Below, piece by piece: positions 10,158-22,520 of a DNA stretch of 64,000 nucleotides (the stretch's first letter is position 1; each line of letters opens with the position of its first letter). This DNA comes from Mesostigma viride (lineage: Eukaryota > Streptophyta > Mesostigmatophyceae > Mesostigmatales > Mesostigmataceae). The stretch spans positions 370,001 through 434,000 of the forward strand of contig RPFO01000167.1 of assembly GCA_009746045.1 (NCBI GenBank), given 5' to 3'. The notes under the pieces are model-generated. The model was given only the letters and a program-made list of their open reading frames with translations. It searched no databases and was not told the origin of the DNA. The translations under genes were made by a program, and so were the position numbers.

Positions 10158-10705
10158 TTTGTGAGCTCACGCTCGTTCTATCTATGACCTGCGGAAGTCT
10201 CAAAGGGGGAGGGGAGGCCGCAGTAGACAGGTCTGACTTGGTAGCCAGTACTAGGGGGGGGGGTACGGTGATGTGGGGGGGGGTACCGGGAACGGTACTG
10301 CGGACCGGGTCCAATTTGTTTTGTGGACCGGGGGCAGTCCTGTGGACCGGGGGCGGCGCGGCGCCACTGGCCTGTTGGTCAGTGGGCTGGCGTCCGCCAC
10401 CCCACCTACGACTAGGTAGACGGTGGACACTTAGGGTTGTGGCGGGGCAACAACCACTCCTCTTTGCAGCTCCCACCCACCCACCCTTGCTGCCAGTCGG
10501 ATGTTACAAAGCCCAGGTCCTCTTGACTGGCCCAGGTCCTTATGACTGGTATGATGTTTCGGCCCCTGTTGTGTGGCCTAGTTAGCTTAGAAACTGCAGA
10601 TTCTTAGGTTAGCTAATGGCTTGGACGTGTGCCTAACACGCATTTGTAATAAACATGTTTCTCTGGCAGCCCCTCACTCCAATGGAACTAAAGCAGCAAT
10701 TGGAT
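10158..10705 (+). repeat. SDR-1 repeat A2-linker-B2
   Basis: A2 is followed by a CCCACCCACCCACCC linker and then B2. The same 3' composite ends every other SDR copy in the window. Confidence 0.9.
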
Positions 10706-12208
10706 GTGTGTGTGCAGCCGCCCCTTGCGTGCGCGGTGGATGTACGTGTGTGCGCACTCCCCCCTTGCGTGCGCGGTGTATGTACGTGTGTGTGCAGCCG
10801 CCCCTTGCGTGCGCGGTGTATGTACATGTGTGTGCATCCTTGTCCTTGCGTGCATGGTGTGTGTACGTGTGTGTGCAGGCGCCCCTTGCATGCGCGGTGT
10901 ATGTACATGTGAGTGCAGCCGGCCCTTCCGTGCGCGGTGGATGTACATGTGTGGGCAGTTGCCCCTTGCGTGCGCGGTGTATGTACATGTGTTTGCACTC
11001 GCCCCTTGCGTGCGCGGTGGATGTACATGTGTGTGCAGCCGCCCCTTGCGTGCATGGTTTATGTACATGTGTGTGCAGTCGCCCCGTGCGTGCGCAGTGG
11101 ATGTACGTGTGTGTGCAGCCGCCCCTTGCGTGCGCGGTGGATGTACGTGTGTGCGCACTCCCCCCTTGCGTGCGCGGTGTATGTACGTGTGTGTGCAGCC
11201 GCCCCTTGCGTGCGCGGTGTATGTACATGTGTGTGCATCCTTGTCCTTGCGTGCATGGTGTATGTCAGTCGCCCCTTGCGTGCGCGGTGGATGTACGTGT
11301 GTGTGCAGCCGCCCCTTCCGTGCATGGTGTATGTACATGTGTTTGCACTCTCCCCTTGCGTGCGCGGTGTATGTACGTGTGTGTGCAGCCGCCCCTTGCG
11401 TGCGCGGTGGATGTACGTGTGTGCGCACTCGCCCCTTGCGTGCGCGGTGTATGTACGTGTGTGTGCAGCCGCCCCTTGCGTGCGCGGTGTATGTACGTGT
11501 GTGTGCATCCTTGTCCTTGCGTGCATGGTGTATGTACATGTGAGTGCCGTCGCCCCAACCGTGCATTGTGTATGTACGTGTGTGTGCAGCCGCCCCTTGC
11601 GTGCATGGTGTGTGTACATGTGTGTGCATCCTTGTCCTTGCGTGCATGGTGTATGTACATGTGTTTGCACTCGCCCCTTGCGTGCGCGGTGTGTGTACGT
11701 GTGTGTGCAGCCGCCCCTTGCGTGCATGGTGTGTGTACATGTGTGTGCATCCTTGTCCTTGCGTGCATGGTGTGTGTACATGTGTGTGCAGCCGCCCCTT
11801 GCGTGCGCGGTGGATGTACATGTGCGGGCAGTTGCCCCTTGCGTGCGCGGTGTATGTACATGTGTTTGCACTCGCCCCTTGCGTGCGCGGTGTATGTACA
11901 TGTGTGTGCAGCCGCCCCTTGCGTGCGCGGTGGATGTACATGTGCGGGCAGTTGCCCCTTGCGTGCGCGGTGTATGTACATGTGTTTGCACTCGCCCCTT
12001 GCGTGCGCGGTGTATGTACATGTGTGTGCAGCCGCCCCTTGCGTGCATGGTGTATGTACATGTGCTTGCACTGGCCCCGTGCGTGCGCGGTGTATGTACG
12101 TGTGTGTGCAGCCGCCCCTTGCGTGCGCGGTGTATGTACGTGTGTGCGCACTCGCCCCTTGCGTGCGCGGTGTATGTACGTGTGTGTGCAGCCGCCCCTT
12201 GCGTGCGC
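10706..12208 (+). repeat. 40-bp minisatellite, block 2
   Basis: About 37 units. A few units are shortened (for example near 11265, where GTATGTCAGTCG replaces the usual join), indicating unequal exchange. Confidence 0.95.
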
Positions 12209-13484
12209 TTTGTGAGCTCACGCTCGTTCTATCTATGACCTGCGGAAGTCTCAAAGGGGGAGGGGAGGCCGCAGTAGACAGGTCTGACTTGGTAGCCAGT
12301 ACTAGGGGGGGGGTACGGTGATGTGGGGGGGGTACCGGGGACGGTACTGCGGACCGGGTCCAATTTGTTTTGTGGACCGGGGGCAGTCCTGTGGACCGGG
12401 GGCGGCGCGGCGCCACTGGCCTGCTGGTCAGTGGGCTGGCGTCCGCCACCCCACCTACGACTAGGTAGACGGTGGATACTTAGGGTTGTGGCGGGGCAAC
12501 AACCACTCCTCTTTGCAGCTGTGTCGACGGCCCACTGACGGCGTGTGTGCACTGCTATGGCGGTGCCGAATGTAAATCACAGCTACCGGCCTCCGAATCA
12601 TCATTCGGGGGCCTGGATAATTTAAGGTTATGACGGCTGCGCGACGGGGGTCGGCAGCACCCCAAGAAACTGCCATTCGAAGTGCGGGCGGTAGCTGCCA
12701 GTGGCCAGATTGTTTTATTGTTGTGCGCCGCCCGTTACAAGAGCCCACCCTCGATTGCTGGCCCAGGTCTTATGACTGGGATGATCTTTCGGCCCCTGTT
12801 GTGTGGCCTAGTTAGCTTAGAAACTGCAGATTCTTAGGTTAGCTAATGGCTTGGACGTGTGCCTAACACGCATTTGTAATAAACATGTTTCTCTGGCAGC
12901 CCCTCACTCCAATGGAACTAAAGCAGCAATTGGATTTTGTGAGCTCACGCTCGTTCTATCTATGACCTGCGGAAGTCTCAAAGGGGGAGGGGAGGCCGCA
13001 GTAGACAGGTCTGACTTGGTAGCCAGTACTAGGGGGGGGGGTACGGTGATGTGGGGGGGGGGTACCGGGGACGGTACTGCGGACCGGGTCCAATTTGTTT
13101 TGTGGACCTGGGGCAGTCCTGTGGACCGGGGGCGGCGCGGCGCCACTGGCCTGCTGGTCAGTGGGCTGGCGTCCGCCACCCCACCTACGACTAGGTAGAC
13201 GGTGGATACTTAGGGTTGTGGCGGGGCAACAACCACTCCTCTTTGCAGCTCCCACCCACCCACCCTTGCTGCCATGAGGATGTTACAAAGCCCAGGTCCT
13301 CTTGACTGGCCCAGGTCCTTATGACTGGTATGATGTTTCGGCCCCTGTTGTGTGGCCTAGTTAGCTTAGAAACTGCAGATTCTTAGGTTAGCTAATGGCT
13401 TGGACGTGTGCCTAACACGCATTTGTAATAAACATGTTTCTCTGGCAGCCCCTCACTCCAATGGAACTAAAGCAGCAATTGGAT
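12209..13484 (+). mobile_element. SDR-2: internally deleted split-direct-repeat element
   Basis: Same ends as SDR-1, but most of M and the start of B1 are missing: the sequence jumps from the GTTTTATT region near 12715 to CCCAGGTCTTATGACTGGG near 12762. A2 starts at 12936. Flanks CTTGCGTGCGC | GGTGTATGTAC join to an intact 40-bp unit, so no target duplication is seen. Confidence 0.75.
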
Positions 13485-14493
13485 GGTGTATGTACATGTG
13501 TGTGCATCCTTGTCCTTGCGTGCGCGGTGTATGTACATGTGTTTGCACTCGCCCCTTGCGTGCGCGGTGGATGTACATGTGTGTGCAGCCGCCCCTTGCG
13601 TGCATGGTTTATGTACATGTGTGTGCAGTCGCCCCGTGCGTGCGCAGTGGATGTACGTGTGTGTGCAGCCGCCCCGTGCGTGCATGGTGTGTGTACGTGT
13701 GTGTGCAGCAGCCCCTTGCGTGCGCGGTGTATGTACGTTTCTGTGCATGCCGGCCCTTGCGTGCATGGTGTATGTACATGTGCTTGCACTGGCCCCTTGC
13801 GTGCGCGGTGTATGTACGTGTGTGTGCAGCCGCCCCTTGCGTGCGCGGTGTATGTACGTGTGTGCGCACTCGCCCCTTGCGTGCGCGGTGTATGTACGTG
13901 TGTGTGCAGCCGCCCCTTGCGTGCGCGGTGTATGTACATGTGTGTGCATCCTTGTCCTTGCGTGCATGGTGTATGTCAGTCGCCCCTTGCGTGCGCGGTG
14001 GATGTACATGTGTGTGCAGCCGCCCCTTGCGTGCATGGTGTGTGTACGTGTGTGTGCAGTTGCCCCTTGCGTGCGCGGTGGATGTACGTGTGTGTGCATG
14101 CCGGCAATTGCGTGCATGGTGTGTGTACGTGTGTGTGCAGCAGCCCCTTGCATGCGCGGTGTATGTACATGTGAGTGCAGCCGGCCCTTGCGTGCGCGGT
14201 GTATGTACGTGTGTGTGCAGCCGGCCCTTGCGTGCGCGGTGTGTGTACATGTGTGTGCAGCCGCCCCTTGCGTGCGCGGTGTATGTACGTGTGTGTGCAG
14301 CCGCCCCAAGCGTGCATGGTGTGTGTACGTGTGTGCAGCCGCCCCTTGCGTGCGCGGTGTATGCCAGTGTGTGTGCATGCCGGCCCTTGCGTGCGCGGTG
14401 TATGTACGTGTGTGTGCAGCCGCCCCTTGCGTGCTTTGTGTGTGTACATGTGAGTGCAGCCGTCCCTTCCGTGCATGGTGTGTGTACGTGTGT
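13485..14493 (+). repeat. 40-bp minisatellite, block 3
   Basis: About 25 units between SDR-2 and the inverted SDR-3, with the same consensus as block 1. Confidence 0.95.
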
Positions 14494-16501
14494 ATCCAAT
14501 TGCTGCTTTAGTTCCATTGGAGTGAGGGGCTGCCAGAGAAACATGTTTATTACAAATACGTGTTAGGCACACGTCCAAGCCATTAGCTAACCTAAGAATC
14601 TGCAGTTTCTAAGCTAACTAGGCCACACAACAGGGGCCGAAACATCATACCAGTCATAAGGACCTGGGCCAGTCAAGAGGACCTGGTCTTTGTAACATCC
14701 TCATGGCAGCAAGGGTGGGTGGGTGGGAGCTGCAAAGAGGAGTGGTTGTTGCCCCGCCACAACCCTAAGTATCCACCGTCTACCTAGTCGTAGGTGGGGT
14801 GACGAACGCCAGCCCACTGACCAACAGGCCAGTGGCGCCGCGCCGTCCCCGGTCCACAGGACTGCCCCCGGTCCACAAAACTGGACCCGGTCCACAGTAC
14901 CGTCCCCGGTACCCCCCCCCCACAACACCGTACCCCCCCCCCCTAGTACTGGCTACCAAGTCAGACCTGTCTACTGCGGCCTCCCCTCCCCCTTTGAGAC
15001 TTCCGCAGGTCATAGATAGAACGAGCGTGAGCTCACAAAATCCAATTGCTGCTTTAGTTCCATTGGAGTGAGGGGCTGCCAGAGAAACATGTTTATTACA
15101 AATACGTGTTAGGCACACGTCCAAGCCATTAGCTAACCTAAGAATCTGCAGTTTCTAAGCTAACTAGGCCACACAACAGGGGCCGATATATCATACCAGT
15201 CATAAGGACCTGGGCCAGTCAAGAGGACCTGGTCTTTGTAACATCCCGTACCCACTACCTGGCCACTTGGCCGCAAGCTGTCGTATGGCCCAGACTTCTC
15301 GTTGCCCCCTTGTCCCCTGCCGCTACCAGTGCTTCCATTAAACCAGGCGGCAATACAAGGGGGAAGCCAAAAGTATCCCCGTAGGGACCCCCCACTACGG
15401 GGGGGTTCTCACCCATATGGGCACTGCCCTCGGCAGCACCCCTGAAGGTTCGGCAATTCTTTGTACACCTTTCTTCACAGGCATAGCACCCCCGGCACCC
15501 CAATGACGCAGCTGCGTCTGGGATCCGCTATCGCCCCGCCCTAACATCCTTCCCCTTCCCCGCTGTGCACCGTCAGTCCCAACAACTCGTCCCCGCTTAA
15601 ATTACGCGGCACCGACCCCGCCATTCCGACCTGGCCGCCGGCCGCTGTCGCCTCACTTGAAACGAGGAAATGCTAGGCTGTTTAGGGTGCTGCCCCCCCT
15701 GGCGCTGGGGCTGCAGCCACCCCGCTCCTGTGCTGGCCTGGGGGCTCGATTCCCCCTTCTTCCCATGCTCGTATAGCGCGCTCATGCACTATTCTTGACG
15801 ATATTCATTAACCAGGCCCAGCGCATTCGATACACAACGAAACTTGCCTGCGGCGTATTCCCCCTCCGCCTGTAGCTGTTGCCACCCTAGCACCACGACT
15901 GCCCCGCTTTAGTTGTCCGATCAAGAGTCACTCCCGCGTCTATCCAGACCCCTCCCGCGAGCTCGGGGTGGCGAGTACAACGGGCGGGTAGAAATAAAAC
16001 AATCTGGCACTGGCAGCTACCGCCTGCACTTCGAACGGCAAGTTCTTGGGGTGCTGCCGACCCCCGTCGCGCAGCCGTCATAACCTTAATTAATCCAGGC
16101 CCCCGAATAATAATTCGGAGGCCGGTAGCTGTGATTTACATTCGGCACCGCCATAGCAGTGCACACACGCCGTCAGTGGGCCGTCGACACAGCTGCAAAG
16201 AGGAGTGGTTGTTGCCCCGCCACAACCCTAAGTATCCACCGTCTACCTAGTCGTAGGTGGGGTGACGGACGCCAGCCCACTGACCAACAGGCCAGTGGCG
16301 CCGCGCCGTCCCCGGTCCACAGGACTGCCCCCGGTCCACAAAACTGGACCCGGTCCACAGTACCGTCCCCGGTACCCCCCCCCCACAACACCGTACCCCC
16401 CCCCCTAGTACTGGCTACCAAGTCAGACCTGTCTACTGCGGCCTCCCCTCCCCCTTTGAGACTTCCGCAGGTCATAGATAGAACGAGCGTGAGCTCACAA
16501 A
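14494..16501 (-). mobile_element. SDR-3: split-direct-repeat element, inverted copy
   Basis: Full-length copy in the opposite orientation. It starts ATCCAATTGCTGC (reverse complement of the B end) and finishes GTGAGCTCACAAA. It has the same A1-M-B1-A2-B2 order when read on the minus strand. M is about 96% like SDR-1 by eye, closest to SDR-4. Flanks rejoin the 40-bp repeat to within one base. No coding capacity was recognised. Confidence 0.75.
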
Positions 16502-19500
16502 TTGCAGTTGCCCCTTGCGTGCGCAGTCTATGTATGTGTGTGTGCATGCCGGCCCTTGCGTGCATGGTGTGTGTACATGTGTGTGCAGCCGCCCCTTGCG
16601 TGCATGGTGGATGTACATGTGCGGGCAGTTGCCCCTTGCGTGCGCGGTGTATGTTCATGTGAGTGCAGCCGCCCCTTGCGTGCGCGGTGTATGTACGTGT
16701 GTGTGCAGCCGCCCCGTGGTTGCGCGGTGGATGTACATGTGAGTGCAGCCGTCCCTTCCGTGCATGGTGTGTGTACGTGTGTGTGCAGTTGCCCCTTGCG
16801 TGCGCAGTGTATGTACGTGTGTGTGCATGCCGGCCCTTGCGTGCATGGTGTATGTACGTGTGTGTGCAGCCGGCCCTTGCGTGCATGGTGTGTGTACATG
16901 TGAGTGCAGCCGGCCCTTGCGTGCGCGGTGTACAGTACGTGTTAATGCAGCCGCCCCTTGCGTGCGCAGTGTATGTCCATGTGTGGGCAGTTGCCCCTTG
17001 CGTGCGCGGTGTATGTACATGTGAGTGCAGCCGGCCCTTGCGTGCGCGGTGTATGTACGTGTGTGTGCAGTCCCCCGTGCGTGCGCGGTGTATGTACATG
17101 TGTTTGCACTCGCCCCTTGCGTGCATGGTGTGTGTACGTGTGTGTGCAGTTGCCCCTTGCGTGCGCAGTGTATGTACGTGTGTGTGCATGCCGGCCCTTG
17201 CGTGCATGGTGTGTGTACGTGTGTGTGCAGTCGCCCCTTGCATGCGCGGTGTATGTACATGTGAGTGCAGCCGCCCCTTGCGTGCGCAGTGTATGTCCAT
17301 GTGTGGGCAGTTGCCCCTTGCGTGCGCGGTGTATGTACGTGTGTGTGCAGCCGCCAATTGCGTGCATGGTGGGTGTACATGTGAGTGCAGCCGCCCCTTG
17401 CGTGCGCGGTGTGTGTACGTGTGTGTGCAGCCGCCCCTTGCGTGCGCGGTGTATGTACGTGTGTGTGCAGCCTTCCCAAGCGTGCATGGTGTGTGTACGT
17501 GTGTGCAGCCGCCCCTTGCGTGCGCGCTGTATGCCAGTGTGTGTGCATGCCGGCCCTTGCGTGCATGGTGTGTGTAAGTGTGTGTGCAGCAGCCCCTTGC
17601 GTGCGCGGTGTAGGTACGTATGTGTGCAGCCGCCCCTGGCGTGCATGGTGTATGTATGTGTGTGTGCAGCCGCCCCTTGCGTGCGCGGTGGATGTACGTG
17701 TGTGTGCAGCCACCCCTTGCGTGCGCGGTGTATGTACATGTGAGTGCCATCGCCCCAAGCGTGCATTGTGTGTGTAAGTGTGTGTGCAGCAGCCCCTTGC
17801 GTGCGCGGTGTATGTACGTGTGTGTGCAGCCGCCCCGTGGTTGCACGGTGGATGTACATGTGAGTGGAGCCGGTCCTTGCGTGCGCGGTGTATGTACGTG
17901 TGTGTGCAGCCGCCCCTTGCGTGCGTGGTGTGTGTACATGTGAGTGCAGCCGCCCCTTGCGTGCGCGGTGTATGTACGTGTGTGTGCAGCCGCCCCTTGC
18001 TTGCTTTGTGTGTGTACATGTGTGTGAATCCTTGTCCTTGCGTGCATGGTGTATGTACATGTGTGTGCAGCCGCCCCTTGCATGCGCGGTGGATGTACAT
18101 GTGCGGGCAGTTGCCCCTTGCGTGCGCGGTGTATGTACATGTGAGTGCAGCCGCCCCTTGCGTGCGCGGTGTATGTACGTGTGTGTGCAGCCGCCCCGTG
18201 GTTGCGCGGTGGATGTACATGTGAGTGCAGCCGTCCCTTCCGTGCATGGTGTGTGTACGTGTGTGTGCAGTTGCCCCTTGCGTGCGCGGTGTATGTACGT
18301 GTGTGTGCAGCCGGCCCTTGCGTGCATGGTGTATGTACGTGTGTGTGCAGCCGGCCCTTGCGTGCATGGTGTGTGTACATGTGAGTGCAGCCGGCCCTTG
18401 CGTGCCCGGTGTACAGTACGTGTTAATGCAGCCGCCCCTTGCGTGCGCAGTGTATGTCCATGTGTGGGCAGTTGCCCCTTGCGTGCGCGGTGTATGTACA
18501 TGTGAGTGCAGCCGGCCCTTGCGTGCGCGGTGTATGTACGTGTGTGTGCAGCCGGCCCTTGCGTGCATGGTGTGTGTACGTGTGTGCAGCCGCCCCTTGC
18601 GTGCGCGGTGTATGCCAGTGTGTGTGCATGCCGGCCCTTGCGTGCATGGTGTGTGTAAGTGTGTGTGCAGCAGCCCCTTGCGTGCGCGGTGTAGGTACGT
18701 ATGTGTGCAGCCGCCCCTGGCGTGCATGGTGTATGTACATGTGAGTGCAGCCGCCCCTTGCGTGCGCAGTGTATGTCCATGTGTGGGCAGTTGCCCCTTG
18801 CGTGCGCGGTGTATGTACGTGTGTGTGCAGCCGCCCCTTGCGTGCATGGTGGGTGTACATGTGAGTGCAGCCGCCCCTTGCGTGCGCGGTGTGTGTACGT
18901 GTGTGTGCAGCCGCCCCTTGCGTGCGCGGTGTATGTACGTGTGTGTGCAGCCGCCCCAAGCGTGCATGGTGTGTGTACGTGTGTGCAGCCGCCCCTTGCG
19001 TGCGCGGTGTATGCCAGTGTGTGTGCATGCCGGCCCTTGCGTGCATGGTGTGTGTACATGTGAGAGCAGCAGCCCCTTGCGTGCGCGGTGTAGGTACGTA
19101 TGTGTGCAGCCGCCCCTGGCGTGCATGGTGTATGTATGTGTGTGTGCAGCTGCCCCTTGCGTGCGCGGTGGATGTACGTGTGTGTGCAGCCACCCCTTGC
19201 GTGCGCGGTGTATGTACATGTGAGTGCCATCGCCCCAAGCGTGCATTGTGTGTGTAAGTGTGTGTGCAGCAGCCCCTTGCGTGCGCGGTGTATGTACGTG
19301 TGTGTGCAGCCGCCCCGTGGTTGCACGGTGGATGTACATGTGAGTGGAGCCGGTCCTTGCGTGCGCGGTGTATGTACGTGTGTGTGCAGCCGCCCCTTGC
19401 GTGCGTGGTGTGTGTACATGTGAGTGCAGCCGCCCCTTGCGTGCGCGGTGTATGTACGTGTGTGTGCAGCCGCCCCTTGCTTGCTTTGTGTGTGTACATG

Positions 19501-19688
19501 TGTGTGAATCCTTGTCCTTGCGTGCATGGTGTATGTACATGTGTGTGCAGCCGCCCCTTGCGTGCGCGGTGGATGTACATGTGCGGGCAGTTGCCCCTTG
19601 CGTGCGCGGTGTATGTACATGTGAGTGCAGCCGCCCCTTGCGTGCGCGGTGTATGTACGTGTGTGTGCAGCCGCCCCGTGGTTGCGCG
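16502..19688 (+). repeat. 40-bp minisatellite, block 4 (largest, with higher-order duplication)
   Basis: About 80 units. Segments of many units are themselves duplicated: the run beginning near 16660 recurs near 18140, and the run near 17385-18000 recurs near 18865-19490, including shared private variants such as GTACAGTACGTGTTAATGCAG at 16930 and 18411. Confidence 0.95.
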
Positions 19689-21707
19689 TTTGTGAGCTCA
19701 CGCTCGTTCTATCTATGACCTGCGGAAGTCTCAAAGGGGGAGGGGAGGCCGCAGTAGACAGGTCTGACTTGGTAGCCAGTACTAGGGGGGGGGGTACGGT
19801 GATGTGTGGGGGGGGGTACCGGGGACGGGACTGTGGACCGGGTCCAATTTGTTTTGTGGACCGGGGGCAGTCCTGTGGACCGGGGGCGGCGCGGCGCCAC
19901 TGGCCTGTTGGTCAGTGGGCTGGCGTCCGCCACCCCACCTACGACTAGGTAGACGGTGGATACTTAGGGTTGTGGCGGGGCAACAACCACCCCTCTTTGC
20001 AGCTGTGTCGACGGCCCACTGACGGCGTGTGTGCACTGCTATGGCGGTGCCGAATGTAAATCACAGCTACCGGCCTCCGAATTATTATTCGGGGGCCTGG
20101 TTTATTTAAGGTTATGACGGCTGCGCGACGGGGGTCGGCAGCACCCCAAGAACTTGCCGTTCGAAGTGCAGGCGGTAGCTGCCAGTGCCAGATTGTTTTA
20201 TTTTTGCCCGCCCGTTGTACTCGCCACCCCGAGCTCGCGGGAGGGGTCTGGATAGACGCGGGAGTGACTCTTGATCGGACAACTAAAGCGGGGCAGTCGT
20301 GGTGCTTGGGTGGCAACAGCTACAGGCGGAGGGGGAATACGCCGCAGGCAATTTTGTTGTGTATCGAATGCGCTGGGCCTGGCTAATGAATATCGTCAAG
20401 AATAGTGCATGAGCGCGCTATACGAGCATGGGAAGAAGGGGGAATCGAGCCCCCGGGCCAGCACAGGAGCGGGGTGGCTGCAGCCCCAGCGCCAGGGGGG
20501 GCAGCATCCTAAACAGCCTAACATTTCCTCGTATCAAGTGAGGCGACAGCGGCCGGCGGCCAGGGCGGAATGGCGGGGTCGTTGCCGCGTAATTTAAGCG
20601 GGGACGAGTTGTTGGGACTGACGGTGCACAGCGGGGAAGGGGAAGGATGTTAGGGCGGGGCGATAGCGGATCCCAGACGCAGCTGCGTCATTGGGGTGCC
20701 GGGGGTGCTATGCCTGTGAAGAAAGGTGTACAAAGAATTGCCGAACCTTCAGGGGTGGCTGCCGAGGGCAGTGCCCACATGGGTGAGAACCCCCCCGTAG
20801 TGGGGGTCCCTACGGGGATACTTTTGGCTTCCCCCTTGTATTGCCGCCTGGTTTAATGGAAGCACTGGTAGCGGCAGGGGACAAGGGGGGCGACGAGAAG
20901 TCTGGGCCATACGACAGCTTGCGGCCAAGTGGCCAGGTAGTGGGTACGGGATGTTACAAAGCCCAGGTCCTCTTGACTGGCCCAGGTCCTTATGACTGGT
21001 TATGATATTTCGGCCCCTGTTGTGTGGCCTAGTTAGCTTAGAAACTGCAGATTCTTAGGTTAGCTAATGGCTTGGACGTGTGCCTAACACGCATTTGTAA
21101 TAAACATGTTTCTCTGGCAGCCCCTCACTCCAATGGAACTAAAGCAGCAATTGGATTTTGTGAGCTCACGCTCGTTCTATCTATGACCTGCGGAAGTCTC
21201 AAAGGGGGAGGGGAGGCCGCAGTAGACAGGTCTGACTTGGTAGCCAGTACTAGGGGGGGGGTACGGTGATGTGTGTGGGGGGGGTACCGGGGACGGGACT
21301 GTGGACCGGGTCCAATTTGTTTTGTGGACCGGGGGCAGTCCTGTGGACCGGGGGCGGCGCGGCGCCACTGGCCTGTTGGTCAGTGGGCTGGCGTCCGCCA
21401 CCCCACCTACGACTAGGTAGACGGTGGATACTTAGGGTTGTGGCGGGGCAACAACCACCCCTCTTTGCAGCTCCCACCCACCCACCCTTGCTGCCATGAG
21501 GATGTTACAAAGCCCAGGTCCTCTTGACTGGCCCAGGTCCTTATGACTGGTTATGATGTTTCGGCCCCTGTTGTGTGGCCTAGTTAGCTTAGAAACTGCA
21601 GATTCTTAGGTTAGCTAATGGCTTGGACGTGTGCCTAACACGCATTTGTAATAAACATGTTTCTCTGGCAGCCCCTCACTCCAATGGAACTAAAGCAGCA
21701 ATTGGAT
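19689..21707 (+). mobile_element. SDR-4: split-direct-repeat element, full length
   Basis: Same structure and ends as SDR-1. M differs at scattered sites and resembles SDR-3 more (for example CAGGCGGTAGCTGCC and the TTTATTTAAGG variant). Left flank GTGGTTGCGCG and right flank GTGGATGTACATG together make a continuous variant 40-bp unit, so insertion was without duplication. Confidence 0.75.
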
Positions 21708-21996
21708 GTGGATGTACATGTGAGTGCAGCCGTCCCTTCCGTGCATGGTGTGTGTACGTGTGTGTGCAGTTGCCCCTTGCGTGCGCAGTGTATGTACGTG
21801 TGTGTGCATGCCGGCCCTTGCGTGCATGGTGTATGTACGTGTGTGTGCAGCCGGCCCTTGCGTGCATGGTGTGTGTACATGTGAGTGCAGCCGGCCCTTG
21901 CGTGCCCGGTGTACAGTACGTGTTAATGCAGCCGCCCCTTGCGTGCGCAGTGTATGTCCATGTGTGGGCAGTTGCCCCTTGCGTGCGCGGTGTATG
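21708..21996 (+). repeat. 40-bp minisatellite, block 5a
   Basis: Seven units ending in GGTGTATG, where LTR-C is inserted. Confidence 0.95.
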
Positions 21997-22508
21997 TGTT
22001 AAAAGGCATGGGGTGATTATTATGGGGACTTAAATTAATAATTTGTAGGTGGTGAATCATTGCCAACTTAAGCGTCAGGAGCCAGGAAAATTATTTATTA
22101 CGTCCATAAGGTGTGGCTTTCCATGGCTACCTCAAGGTAGCATGAACATTGGTAATTATGGTAGGTGAGTGGTGGCGGCGGCCCTGGTATGGGCATGGGC
22201 CGACAATGGGTCGATAACGACAGCTGGTATGTTGGAACATGGTGCATGCGCATGCATGACTCGGTACGGCATGGTATGACATGCACATGACACAATACTA
22301 TAATCTGGTGAAGATAGTGACCAATGGTCCTAGTGCCATTGTACAACTTGGCACATAGTCATAGTGTCCGTTCACGTAGGACAAATCCCACTTAGGTACT
22401 ACTATCCGAGCATATCTATTTGTTAATTAGGGCTCGAATACAGTTGCCCGTATTATAGATTTCTGCACGGTCAGCATAATGGGCATATTCAAGACAGGAT
22501 TCTTGACA
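21997..22508 (-). repeat. LTR-C 3' LTR
   Basis: 512 bp, about 99% like 24156-24667. Confidence 0.9.
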
Positions 22509-22520
22509 CCCTCCTTGCAC
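22509..22520 (-). promoter_or_regulatory. LTR-C polypurine tract
   Basis: Minus-strand GTGCAAGGAGGG abuts the TGTCAAG start of the 3' LTR. Confidence 0.5.

Larger units (their letters stand above)
8691..10705 (+). mobile_element. SDR-1: non-autonomous element with split direct repeats (A1-M-B1-A2-B2)
   Basis: The parts are A1 8691-9004, a unique middle M 9005-9950, B1 9951-10157, A2 10158-10471, a 27-bp linker, and B2 10499-10705. A1 and A2 are copies, as are B1 and B2, so the terminal repeats are split around the internal region. That is the layout of PAT/TOC/Kangaroo/Ngaro-type DIRS elements. The element starts TTTGTGAGCTCACGCTCG and ends GCAGCAATTGGAT. Flanks read ...TATGTAC | GTGTGTGTGCAG..., which is the uninterrupted 40-bp repeat with no target duplication. 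M has no reverse transcriptase or tyrosine recombinase ORF, so the copy would need proteins supplied in trans. An AATAAA signal lies in each B. Confidence 0.75.

Noticed and set aside
16655-19734. Open frames of more than 900 codons on the minus strand (His/Thr/Arg-rich) and long Cys/Val-rich frames on the plus strand through the 40-bp repeat
   Set aside because: The repeat unit is stop-free in all frames used, many overlapping frames are equally open, and there is no non-repetitive coding sequence, start context or domain. Treated as repeat artefact.
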